Source of the DNA: Trogon surrucura | Taxonomy: Eukaryota; Chordata; Aves; Trogoniformes; Trogonidae | Direction: 5' to 3' | NCBI GenBank assembly: GCA_020746105.1 | Contig: CM036618.1 | Location: forward strand, 90,824,122 to 90,888,121 | DNA length: 64,000 nucleotides | In this document: positions 50,666 through 62,462 of the stretch, piece by piece | Layout: the number at the start of each line of letters is the position of its first letter | How positions within the stretch are numbered: position 1 is the stretch's first letter | Made by a program: the position numbers and the translations under genes | Notes under the pieces: model-generated | Seen by the model: only the letters and a program-made list of their open reading frames with translations | The model's database searches: none | Told to the model about the DNA's origin: nothing

Positions 50666-51935
50666 AGTTGTGTAATCAGTATTACCAACGAGTTCCATCA
50701 CTTCTGTGTTTGAAAACCTCTGAAAACAGACAAGAGGATGGAATAAAAAGGACTCGTGCACAGTCACATTAGTATAGCTTTTCTGCTGTTATGACAGATA
50801 TGTAATGTTAGAATTAAATCATTCTATTGGAGCAGGGGAGGAGGGGGAAAGCGAGTCAGGAATAGTATCGATCATCTGCATTACCTTAAAATAAAGGCAT
50901 CAATTATGAACGTATGTACGTAGACTGTAAAAAATCCAATTTGTGTGTTGTGGGGTAACTAAACTGAGAATTTAGGTAGCCCTAATGATTTGTGGAGTGT
51001 TAAAGCAGGCCAGCCTTCTGCAGTATTTGTTCCAAGTGTGTGCTACTGTGATAGATGCGGAGTTGTGTGTTCAAGGAGAGTAGGGGGAGGCTGCATTTAC
51101 TGTGCGGGAAAGAGATCTGCTCTTATTGCAGAACAGCACTGAACAATGTTGAATGAGTAGTTAATGAATAAGGGCAGCAAAATACATGTCATGTAGAAAT
51201 TCTGCAGTATGTCCTCTTTCTTGTTTGTTAGCATTTTTAGGACAGATCAGTCCTTCTTTCACAAATGTTTTTCCTGGATTTAACATAAAACTGATTTAGA
51301 AACCCTATGATATATTTGTAGATTTTGTGTGGTTATTTTTGTTACCAATGCACACACTCTCGAACTAAATTTGAATTAATCTGTCTTAGAACAGTATACT
51401 AATCTGTGGCAAGAGAAACTTCTACAGTTGCACATCATGGCATTGTTCCTTTTTGGTTATAAATGCAGCAGTAAGTCAATGCATGAATCATTATTTTTAT
51501 GCTACAGATATATACTGGCTGTGTCCTTATGTTTCCCATCATGTGCAATCTGCTGTTTCTCATAGTTTGTTGTATAATTATATAGATGTTATTTACAATT
51601 AAAACAGCCTTTATTCCTGCTTGGAAATGGTGCTGATATTTTGATTTAATTGGAGCTTATTTTTTTAAGTACCTACTATCGGTGGCTTTTCAATCTTTGT
51701 ATAGATTGAGCTTCTTTTCGAATTTTTTTTTTTTACAGGAAACAATTTAGAAAGTACTGAGAACAACTTTATCATTTGTGACAAGAAAAGAAATATGTAT
51801 TACAGCGAGCTGATGCTCCTGATAGTTCTATGTGATGTTTTAATCATGAATATATGCAGAGATCAGTGTATTATACATATGGGTATTTGGACCATCCCAG
51901 AGCGTACCCTGCCTGTTCTTTGGATGTCAAAATGA

Positions 51936-52210
51936 TAGAATCATAGAATTGTCAGGGTTGGAAGGGACCTTAAAGATCATCTAGTTCCAACCCCTCTGCC
52001 ATGGGCAGGGACATCCACCACTAGATCAGGCTGCTCAGAGCCCCATCCAGCCTGGCCCTAAAAACTTCCAGGGATGGGGCTTCCACCACCTCTCTGGGCA
52101 ACCTGTGCCAGCATCTCACCACCCTCATGGTGAAGAAATTCTTCCCAACGTCCAATCTAAACTGATCCATCTGTAGCTTCAGTCCGTTCCCCCTAGTCCT
52201 GTCACTATCC
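51936..52210 (-). mobile_element. CR1 LINE 3' fragment, ~275 bp
   Basis: On the minus strand: [40 protein letters not shown] and FRARLDGALSSLI, then a 3' UTR whose complement reads tcagggttggaagggacctt and gatcatctagttccaaccc. It ends at the left in tagaatcatagaatt octamers. The remaining reading frame is open to its 3' stop, suggesting a comparatively young copy. Confidence 0.94.
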
Positions 52211-54289
52211 AATAGCTTGGACAATAAAGATGGCTGCAACTTTACTGTTTCCTGCTCCCTTTTCCTTGTCAGAAGCAGCTTCTTTACGGTTTAATTAAAC
52301 CTTGCAACTCTCTGGAACTGTTGGTAAACACTGATTTACAATGCAATACTGATAAGATTTTGTCAGTTGTCTTTGTTTAGAAGATGGCTGGCTGGATGTC
52401 TTTTTTAATCTTACTTTCTTGATGACCCATAGGGCAAGCCCCAGGTCATGCTCGTAACACAATTTTAGCCTTCAGGAGGCTGAAGTGTGAATTACTAAAT
52501 TTAAATCTCTGGCTGCCATATAGCTAGAGATAGAGCTCATACAGCTATATACACCACTGCTTGTTGCACACGAGCATCAGAGATTGGCATAGTGGTGTTC
52601 AGCAGTGAAGTTTTCAGGGAAGAGCTACATCTGTAGTCAAATGTGCTCACTCCTGAGAGAGGTAGTTAGAAAATAGAGCAACATGGGAAATATATGCGAA
52701 ATAATTTCATCTGAATATATAAAACTGAAAATGAGGCTTTGCCTGTTGTGTGGTTCCAGTGCATTGTAACAGAGTGAGCATTTCAGTGAAAATGAGTGTA
52801 TATTGCTTTGTTTAAAGGCAGGATGTTCCAATTGCTGTGAAGTTTCCCTACCTGCACTTACCTGAAATCTGCTTTCCATCTAGAGAGTACTAGTTAGTAT
52901 ATGATACAAATTTAGGGAAAGGTGAGCAAGAGATTCCCAAGATGCAATCCTTCCTAAAATCCTGCATTTTGCAGCAGTTAATTCAAGGTTTCTTCTGATC
53001 CACCCCAAATATATTACTCAGCAGGATTTTCGTCTACCGATCCCGGGGAAAAAAAAATGATTCAGCATTAAATTACAAGCATCAACAAGTGAATCTAAAG
53101 AGACTGAAAGCTGCAGGTGCAGCAAGAGTTAAAAGTGTTGGGAAACAAGAGAGTATCCAAACTTGCCTGTTCTCTAATTAGGCATTGATGTATGGGTCTC
53201 TTGAATGTAAGTTGCTAAAGCACATACTACTGTGAGCTCTGCCTTAGAAATCTGAGAGAGCAATTACCAGGCATCCTGCAGCTGCTTCCTTCTGTCAGCT
53301 GGGGCTTGCACTTCTCAGTAAGTTTACTTGAATATAGCTGCTATTTTAAAAGAGTCTCCTATTGCTTTATGAAAGATCGTAAATTGCATGTCTGAGAGTG
53401 GTCCTTGTTAATGTGTCCATGTATGTGGTTCAAGGTCAAGGGGACCAGGCGGTTTTCTGCCACGGTCTCATATGAGCTGTGATTTGAGAGTCCAGCCTTG
53501 CCAGGAGTGGCTTTAGAGTACAACTTCATGTCCCTTTCCCTCAGGGGACTTTTATTGTGGACTGTCATTGCCTGTCCAGTGAAAATGGGACTACCTGATG
53601 CATGCACAATGGTAACTGACGTTGATCCAGGGGAGGAAGGATGACAACTGCCCCTGGGCTTTAAGACTTGTGAACCTTTTTTATACTGCTAATGATCACG
53701 TAGTAGTATAGAAGTGATATTCTAAATCATTGTTTACTTGACATGACACTTGGACAAGGTTACCAACACTTTAGAAGACAAGGTTAGAATTCAGTATTTT
53801 TCTCAAAGAATGGAAGAAATGGTTAGACCCATTACAAGACCAAACCGCAGCCTTATGTTATAGGTTCAGGAATTCTATTTTCCTGCCATTTTTAACTTCT
53901 CTCATGCCCTAGAGGCTTATCACAGATATACTAGGAAGGAATGATGGGCTATGCCAGTACCTTTTAATGGGGCTGAGATTTTCAGATGCCTATGTCCTGG
54001 TAACTTGCCTAAGGCTGAACAGATCACAATGTGTATTTTTTCCTGTGATAGACTGACAGAGACTACTGGGATTTAAACACATTCCTCTGTTATGAAGAAC
54101 ATGGCTTGCTTCCAGGAATTGCTTGGGAATTTTGTCAAGAAAAATCTGTCACTCTTGGGGGTTTTTAGAGCAAAACCACAGCCCTTGGTGACCTCGGCAC
54201 CTTCTTTTGTTGTCCTGGAATTTGTCTGTGGTAGGGCCATAACTTATTGTAAGATGCTGAAATGTAGCAGTGCTTAATTTCCAGAAGGA

Positions 54290-54370
54290 GGTGTAGAAAA
54301 AAGGGGGCGTAGCCTAGAGGAAAGCCACAGAAACAATCAGAGACTGAAAAGCACGACTTGATGAAGAAAA
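54290..54370 (+). mobile_element. Possible CR1 relic
   Basis: The run gcgtagcctagaggaaagcc then acagaaacaatcagagactg resembles the CR1 segment encoding ERVxRRATKMIRGLE, and cttgatgaagaaa may be the decayed next block. The match is short and weak. Confidence 0.35.
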
Positions 54371-57177
54371 ATGAAAATAGGAAGAAATGTGTACGTTTTA
54401 TTTGTAAGAGAGGATGGAGGTGGGACACCCAGGATGAGTCCTCTTAGCGACAAGTTTGTACATTGGAGGCAGGTAAAAAAAAGTAGAACATGTACTTTAA
54501 AAATGGAAAAAGTATTGAAACTTGGGAAACTTGCTTTGTTTGCTGTTTCTGTCTAACGTTAATTATCCTTGCAATGATTTGAGTTTAGTAGCGGTCGTTA
54601 AAACTGTGGAATTATTTAACAGGCAGGTTGCAGTTTCTCCATTGCTGGTAGTTTTAAAGAAAATATTAAACTGGGCATGTTTGAGATAGAACTGAATCTG
54701 TTCTGCGATCTCTCTCTGCTCTTCTTCATGATGGAACCCAATATGGTGACTTGGAAATATGTCTTCTGTCTCTGTGGGGAACATAGAGTCTTATCTGCTG
54801 TGTGTGAATAAGACACATGTATCAACCTACACAAAAGCTGTCTTCTGAAGCCTAAAGATTACTAGACTGAGATCTGCTGCTGAGCTGGAAAGAAAATTTT
54901 AAGACTGTTCTTGAAAGTCAGCACTGTATAGAGATTGAAGCAGCTGGATATAAATATTGTTTATAATGTGATGATATGGACTTCCTCTGCTAGAAACCTT
55001 ACTATAGAAACTTCAGCTTTAAAGGTGAATTGCAGAATTTGATTTTCCTTGATTTCCTTGATGTCCCAAGTATCTTTTAATGCCTTTTACAGACTGCAGG
55101 TTTCACAAAACGTTTCCTTTAAGCTATGCAAGTATGTATAAATAATTGTATAAACACATACATAAATAATTGCATTGATTTACAAAAAAAATAGTTACAG
55201 GTTTGTTTCAATTCTTGTCTCCATTTCTGGATGACATTTTTAAAAGATGCAGGACCAAAGGACTTTCAGTATAGTCCCACAATGGTGTTAATAGGGAATA
55301 CACTGCACTAAGCATCACAGCCTGAAGAATAAGAACCCATTTTTTTATTTCTTTTTCTACCTCATTTGTTTTCATATACTTCCAAGGAAACAAAAGCACA
55401 CAGTGTATTGTCCTTTAACATTGTTATGGGCTAATTCCAGTGAAATGTATCCTTCTCTTTTCTAAACTCCCTATCAGCAGAGCTTTTGAAAAATGGAAAG
55501 CTTTTCTGTATTTTGTTTATAGGGACACAGGATTCAAGTTTATCAGTTTCCTTCCCTTTCATTTAACCGAAAGTTCACAGCACTTGCACCAGTTCCTTCC
55601 AAGAGCCTGGTATAAATACTTCTGTATACTGAAGTGCTGCAGTCGAGAATCTTTTAATTCTTCAAACAAGAACAAATTGTTTTGAATCTTGCTTCCGCAT
55701 CATGAGGGCTGGAATTTTTGATAATACAAAGGAAAATACCCAAACTTGCCTACAGACAGCTGATGCCTGGAACATCTCATGCGCTTGGCATAACCGTGTG
55801 CAGAATTGCTGCCTCGCAAGGTATGGGGTGCCAAACTTGCGTGCGTTTCTGAGCTGTTCCATGACTCTAATCAAAGAAAACCACAAGTATTGGAAAACTA
55901 CAGAAATCGCAATAACAGAAGTTTTATTTTGGGCTAGTTCAGCCAACGGAATTGTGCTTAATTAGACTTAAAATTGTAAGGTAAAATACCCTAGCAAACT
56001 AATTTGATAAAACAGATTGTGTCTGTTTACAGTTCAGACTGAAGATAAAGGTCTTAAGAAATAATCACGGTTCGTGTCTGTGTAGCGTGAGGCTGTGTGG
56101 GATCGATCTTGTATTACTGGGTTATCTGATAGCTGGCAGATCGTGTATTCATGTTCACGAATCCATGGCCTGGGTGTCCGTCTCATGCCCACTGTTTCGT
56201 TGTGGTAACCTGCATCAGAAAAGGAATTTGGGCTTTCAGGTACATTTAAGTGCTTTGTGCTTTTTATGATGTTCAGTCAATTTAAATTACTTTGTCATCC
56301 AGCAAACCTTTGGTACTTGAAGAATTCTATCTGTAGTATTCTCTTTATTGGCAGAACAATAAATTCATGGCTACTGGCTTTTAGGAAAAGATGCATTTAT
56401 TTAATGTTAGCATTATATTCTTTTGCTCCTTTGTGGCTGCAGTACGTAGATCAGTAGGGCAATAAAATTAGCACTTTTTGAAAAAATAAAAAGAGAAACA
56501 AATCTTCTAGCATTCAGTGGCAGAAGAAATATATTGTTACAATTCCATGATGTGATGCTCACTCTGTCGTTAGGCTTCCACTTTATGAATATCTAAAGCT
56601 AGAGTTCTTCATTTAGTGCTTGTTTTGGCTTGATTGAGTCTTAAGACTGCAGTCTTACGTACAGTTTTAAGAAAAATAATCCTTGTCTCATCATCGGATG
56701 TGTAGGCTTAGGTCAATAGTTTAGTGTGAATGTATACACTGTCATAAATCTGGATGGTAAAAGTACACATCTAGTGAAATTCTATGGTGGTTTTTGTTGT
56801 GGGAGTAAAACACAGTTTCCTTTCAGGATATACAGTTAGTTACTTGCTTGGTCTTGTTTGGACATTTTAAAAATGAATGATAATTCATGGAAGATGATGT
56901 TTCTGCTTCTAACTAGGCAGGAATTCAGATTTACCTTTGGGGGTGAGGAACAGAAATCAGTAAAAAACATGGGAAGCTGTCATGAAAAGGGTAGAGTCAG
57001 AAGCAAATGGATTAAAGGCTGTTTGAGTTGTGTTGGCACTTTTCCTTTCTGAGAAGGTTTTTTAAACGAACAGCTTGAGCTGCATAAACTTGAAATATTT
57101 CTCAAGTGTTTGTTTATGTGAATTGCTTTATAATGAGGTCATAGCTGTTTTCCCGGACACAGTGGTATTTCCTCCTC

Positions 57178-57193
57178 TTTTTTTTTTTTTTTT
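57178..57193. repeat. T16 homopolymer
   Basis: Sixteen consecutive T's; no element attached. Confidence 0.9.
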
Positions 57194-58260
57194 AATGCTG
57201 CTTTCTACATTATGCCTTTAAGAGAGAACAGACATATAAAAATTAAACATTGCTCAGGATACTTCCAAATTTCAACTCTAATGCTTTAAATGACTTGAGG
57301 CTGGAGCTCAATATAAACATCTGTGAATTGAAATACTAGATTCTTTGAAACACTTTAGAGTTTTGAAGAAAACCTATATCATTGTCAAGAGTAACTCGAT
57401 TGAAAAGATTTTAGCCCCTCAAAATAAGAGAGTTGGAGTGGTGGAAAGGAATGTGATGTGCAAATGCTGAATTTTCGTTTAAATATTTTTCATCTCCTAT
57501 GTGAGATTGAGCACTAACCAAAAAAGAGAGATCACCTAACCATGAAGTGGGCATAGTTTTCAGCCCTCTGTGACTAGGCATTACACATGCACGTAGTCTT
57601 TTCCTTGTATTCTACAGAAATGAGCAACACAGGCAACTGTCCTTCCTTTCCTTTGCTATGAGTAGTTAAGATGTAATGAAATTTAATGGTTTTGTCTACG
57701 ATTTGGTAATGCTTTTAATTTTGACTATGCTGAAATAAATAGCTTCCTGTTTGGAAAACTTTTGGCTTTACAGACTGCTAGATCAGTAGTTTCCAAAAAA
57801 AATTACATCTGTTTATTAGATACTGGGTTATTTCAGTTAGGTGTTTCCAGGTATCTTGGTCTAGTGTTGTAGAGGGCCAAAAAGTTTATTGTGAAGTGAG
57901 GAAGAGGGCGGAGGGTTAAGTCACTGAGTAATGTAATGATGAAATTGTGAAGTCATGATTTCTTTGTGACTAGGTGTGGTGTATTATAGCTGAACATGAA
58001 TTTGGAGTATTTCTTCTACAGTGTCTTGAGTCACAGTGATTCAGCCCTGGGCTGTAGGGCTGCACAGCAGGGGCGGGGGATGTGTGTCAGGCAGGCTGAT
58101 TGAGAGAAATACTCTCTGCTGGCCGTGGGTGGTGGAGGAAACTTTGTACGTGTGTGGTAACTGCAAGGTCGAAAGCCCTAGGGAAGCCTTATGATGTATT
58201 CGTGATGTGCGAATCTGCTTCATAATCTGGAACCAAACCTCTTTAGTATAAAAAAAATAT

Positions 58261-58287
58261 ACTTTTTTTTTTTTAAAAAAAAAAAGT
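58261..58287. repeat. T12A11 near-palindrome
   Basis: AC followed by twelve T's, eleven A's and GT, so the block is nearly self-complementary including its flanking AC/GT. Confidence 0.9.
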
Positions 58288-59173
58288 GGTAGTTAAATTT
58301 GCAAACTGTTTCATTGTTCTAGTTAGTAGCCTTTTTTATGGTTTATTTGTTGTTGGGGGTTTTTATGTTAATGAGGTAAATAGGCAATGTCCTTCCCAAA
58401 ACACTTAGGAATTCTCAGAGTCTTCTAGTTTCCCACAAAGTTTGTTTCTAATTATATATTAGGGCTCTGCTGTAGATGGAGGCATACAAGAAACCATATC
58501 TTGTGGTTTTGAAACACTGAAGTGATCACATAAATATTTATTACAATTGAAGTTATTTTCTGTGAAGAGTATAGATGTAAGGTGACTAGTACAGCTCCAG
58601 GTTGCTTGAACTGAGCAGTACGCAGTTCTGCGTAATAGATCGTGCAGTCACAAAATAAATCTGTTGGGTTTTTTTTAAAACATGTCCCTGTGGATTGGAC
58701 AGCTTTCATGCAACTTACCCACCTATGTACTGAGTCCTGCAGAAAGGCAGAGTATGCTTAAGAAACATCACAGTCATCTTAATCCAGGAAAAAATCTATT
58801 GTTTCATGTGCTAAAATTTGAAGTAGCTTCTGAATCATCCAGAATGAGAAATATTTTAGCACCTATGAAGTATTACCAGTGCTGTAACCTTCCTTCAGTA
58901 TTTTAGTTATTAAAATGGAGACTTTTCATAGGAAATAACTGCTCTGAAAGTAATTTTAAATAGCAGTATATTTTCTTCCGTTGTTGAATCAAACAATAAA
59001 ATACACCATGTTCTGTAAGAAATAATTGTATTTCAGATTTTAGAAATGAAAGAAAAATCAAGTTTCTCATACCTGTTTTTGTTAGTAGGAATACGAGTTT
59101 AAAAAATTGCCATTTATCAGTATCTGTAAAATACATTGGGGTTTTTTTGTGTGTACATGTGTGTTTCTTTCAG

Positions 59174-59356
59174 AAGTGAAGCCAACTTGCATATTTAACA
59201 GCATGGAGTATTACGATGGAGACATGTTCCGAATGGATGCGTGTCGTTTTTGTCGATGCCAAGGTGGAGTCTCTATTTGTTTCTCGGCTCAGTGTGGTGA
59301 GCTGCACTGTGACAGGTACTATGTGCCAGAAGGAGAGTGCTGCCCAGTGTGTGAAG
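59174..59356 (+). CDS. CRIM1: CRIM1 internal exon (probably exon 6): von Willebrand factor C domain 1
   Basis: This 183-nt exon encodes about 60 residues corresponding to the first annotated VWC (chordin-like) repeat of CRIM1 (human ~331-391). VWC repeats of this type bind BMP ligands in chordin-family proteins; in CRIM1 they are the likely contact for BMP4/BMP7. The acceptor is gtgtttctttcag (AG 59172-59173) and the donor GAAG|gtacag; both flanking introns are phase 1. The ten VWC cysteines are all present: PTC, DACRFCRC, SIC, AQC, LHC, GECC and PVC. The aromatic segment EYYDGDMFRMD is retained. The exon is symmetric, so it could be skipped or duplicated without changing frame. The preceding junction codon is Glu where human has Asp. 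Confidence 0.97.
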
Positions 59357-62264
59357 GTACAGTATATTTTAAACTGCTTGCTTATTAATTCCACTGCTTT
59401 TTATTTGCTTTTTCAATGCAAATGGGGAAACGAGTGCTTTATATTGTTCTTCTGAAGTTTGCAGGTTCCTTCTTAATTCATTTCTACATTTTTGCTGTGT
59501 CTGAATGTGCTGTGTTGTTCTTTGCAGTGCTTCTCTGACATTGATACTCTGCTCTTTCTATACAGAGCTGTTTGTGTTTCCCTTCTGCATCAGAACTTCT
59601 TTAGACATGGCCAAGTGTGCACTACTTTTTTATTCATCAATAAATAGTTATGCCCTATCGTCACCCAATGTTAAAAGTTGATTTCTCCATTTTTGCAAAC
59701 TTTGAATCACACTTTCAAGAAAACCTACTAACCTTTCATTTTGGGTTTGATGAGTTGGTGTATATTAGGCCTGAAATGGGAATTTCTTATTAAGTCAGGT
59801 CTGTAGTAGTTAGAATGAAATGGATAATATTTTATAATCATTGAGTACAATCTTCTTTTTCAAGTAAGGGCTGCGATTTAGTTTCTGATCAGCTGACTGA
59901 GATACCAGGTCCTTCATCAAATCATCCAGTGCTGCTTAGCTTGCTTGTTTCTGTTGCGTGCTTTTCTGACAGAGCATGTAGCACTAAATCAATGAAGTCA
60001 GTTCTGAATGATTGGATGGTAAGATATATATTGGTTTTAACTATAAATCCTTCTTGATTTAGTGGAATCCTTTTAGGTGAGGCTAGACAACTGGCCCCAT
60101 TAATATGTTATAATTTTCTGGTTCGTTTAAACACTTAAAAAGAAAAAAAAAAACTCTGATCCCTTAATAACTCAGGTTATGTTAGTGACACCTAAATTGA
60201 CAAGATAAGTCTTTTAAATATGTACAAATGTATATAAATCACACAAGTGTATTTAAATGGATGTAAAAAGCGGAATGTATATTTAACAGCCTGCCCATTC
60301 ATGCTTTTCTAGTTGAAAGGCCTTTTTTTCCTACCTGTTGTCTTTCTATTTGATTATTTTCAAGGTCATTGTTTACTACTAATGTTTTTTTGATGATAAA
60401 ACTATAAATGCTTTATTCTTTTCTGCAACAATTTTAAAATGGCAAATGGCAAATTTGATGTGCGTTGTGTAATACAGGCAAAAGCCCATCTTGACTTAGC
60501 TCCAGGAAGAATTCTGTCTCAAAGTCCTGTAGGATACTTCAGCATCAGGAAATGTAATTTGCTGGGCTCAATTTATAGCTTTAAACACTACTGACCTTTT
60601 AAGGGTACCAGGAACTTTGTGCTTTGACTCGCATAGAAGACTATTGCAAATAACACGAGTCTTACGTGGCTTTTCTGTACTTTCTTTGTATGCCTATGTC
60701 AATCAGAATCCCGTACATGAGTTGAATGATAAAGTTCACTTCATTTTTTCTGTGTGTGATTTGATTTTTGGCTAGGTCGAAAAGGTGCAAAGTTAGGAGT
60801 CTAGGAAACATTTTAGTTTTTAAATATCTTATTTTCCCAAACACCTGTTTTTTAAACTGATTTAACCCATTTTGCTAAAATAGGGAATATCACTAAAATT
60901 CAAGATGAGAGTGTGAATGCCAGTGAGAGGGAGACGTTGTGTGCAGTGACACTCAGAATGTTCAGAGTTCCCATCATGAAGTGATACAATGGCTTATAAT
61001 AAAACAGCAGCTGTTAGCACTGCTGCTGGTTTTATCTACACTTAAAATGCATTGCCATTCTTCCAAAGGGGAGTGATGTAACTTCAGAGAAATGTTTCAT
61101 TCAGTTTTGTTTTTTTCTTTAGATAGGACATCTCTTTTCTCCCAAGTCCTTCAAACTTAACATTTTAAAAAAATTGACTTATGGGTAAATCACTTGTGCT
61201 TATTTGACATCTTCTGTCTGATGTTTATTGTGAAAAATGCTTTTAGTTGCATTGGTTTTAATACGTTGAATTTGCTTTAACATGTAATTTGTATTCTTGT
61301 TTGTTGTGAAAACTTGACCTAATTACTGTACATTCTTGCATACTTAATTTTTGGGTCTAACAGTTATTTTCTTATTAGTCACCGTGATGAGTTGCATACA
61401 TTCAGAAACATGTGAACGTGATTTTTTTTTTTTTACTATTAATATCAGTGTCACTTTTGTTTCTGAAGAGTAAAAGCTGCTTTTATTTCAAGTTATGAAT
61501 TAGCATGTACAGAGTTGCATTATTTATTTGCTTGAATCTTGCATAAAGTATGCCCTCCAAAATTCTGTTCTTTAAATTCCCGAGTCTTAATGTGGTTGCT
61601 AGCAGGTAAGTAGGTATTGTGACTTTTAATAGGAAAAAATCTTCAACTGAAATGAAATTGGAAACGAGGTAGATCGTCTGTTCCAGAAAGCTAGTATATC
61701 TCCAAAACTGTGATGAGATGTAGCTTAAGGTGGTCTCCTTCCAGCAGGAATTGTGCCAGGAGTCTTATCTTTGCTCATGCTATAAAATAGTGGTGTGATG
61801 CTGAGACGAGTCATTGCAATGGTTCATTGGGATGCTTTCGGTTTCCCTAAGAATTTAAGTTGGTACCAAAAAAAAGTGGATAAATAGATCTAAGATCCAT
61901 TTTGTTCTGAAGAACAGAACTTGGTTTCTGAAGAACAAAATGAGCAAATCAAAAAATTACGCCTCAGAATTGCTACGTACAAAACTAGAGTTGAAACAGT
62001 TAAATATAGGACACTGAATCTGTGGGTGTTCTGTATAAGTTGACTTAATTTTTTTTTGCAGTAAATTTCTATATTGAAATATCTAAATTGCTACCTATCT
62101 TAACCACACTTTAGTGTACAGGGATTTTTCCATGTTTGATAGTGGCTGTGCTTAACCCTTCCTAGGTAATGTACAATCACACTATTACAGTTATTCATAC
62201 GTAAAGTTTAGGTGTAAAAGGGAAGGTATAACTTCTTGTTCTCTTGTAATTCCTTTCATTTCAG
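59357..62264 (+). other. CRIM1: CRIM1 intron between VWC1 and VWC2 exons (probably intron 6)
   Basis: A 2.9-kb phase-1 intron, gtacag at the donor and tttcatttcag at the acceptor. It is AT-rich with T and A homopolymer runs near 60143, 61420 and 62050. No transposon or RNA gene was recognised. Confidence 0.93.
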
Positions 62265-62462
62265 ACCCAGTTTATCCAGTAAATAACCCTGCTGGCTGCT
62301 ATGCCAACGGTCAGATCCAGGCTCACGGAGACCGCTGGCGAGAGGACGACTGTACTTTCTGCCAGTGCATCAACGGAGACCCGCACTGTGTGGCGACAGC
62401 CTGCGGCCAAAGCTGTCTAAATCCTGTTAAAGTCCCCGGGGAGTGCTGCCCAGTGTGTGAAG
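62265..62462 (+). CDS. CRIM1: CRIM1 internal exon (probably exon 7): von Willebrand factor C domain 2
   Basis: This 198-nt exon encodes about 65 residues, the second VWC repeat of CRIM1 (human ~391-457). The acceptor is ttcctttcatttcag (AG 62263-62264) and the donor GAAG|gtaggg; both introns are phase 1. Landmarks are NNPAGCYANGQ, HGDRWREDDCTFCQC, VKVPGECCPVCE. The ten cysteines of a complete VWC repeat are present. It ends in the same ECCPVCE motif as VWC1 in the preceding exon, showing the tandem-repeat origin of the array. The intron before it is only 2.9 kb, the shortest in the window. The exon is distinctly GC-richer than its flanks. Downstream coding exons (antistasin-like repeats onward) lie outside the window. 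Confidence 0.97.

Larger units (their letters stand above)
47994..59173 (+). other. CRIM1: CRIM1 intron before VWC1 (probably intron 5)
   Basis: An 11.2-kb phase-1 intron. It contains a (TA)7 run at 48571-48584, a tail-only CR1 at 50239-50299, an ancient CR1/L3-like fragment near 50520-50665, a minus-strand CR1 at 51936-52210, a doubtful CR1 relic near 54290-54370, a T16 run at 57178-57193 and a T12A11 block at 58261-58287. The remaining stretches (47994-50238, 50666-51935, 52211-54289, 54371-59173) are AT-rich unique sequence where I see no gene. Confidence 0.92.
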
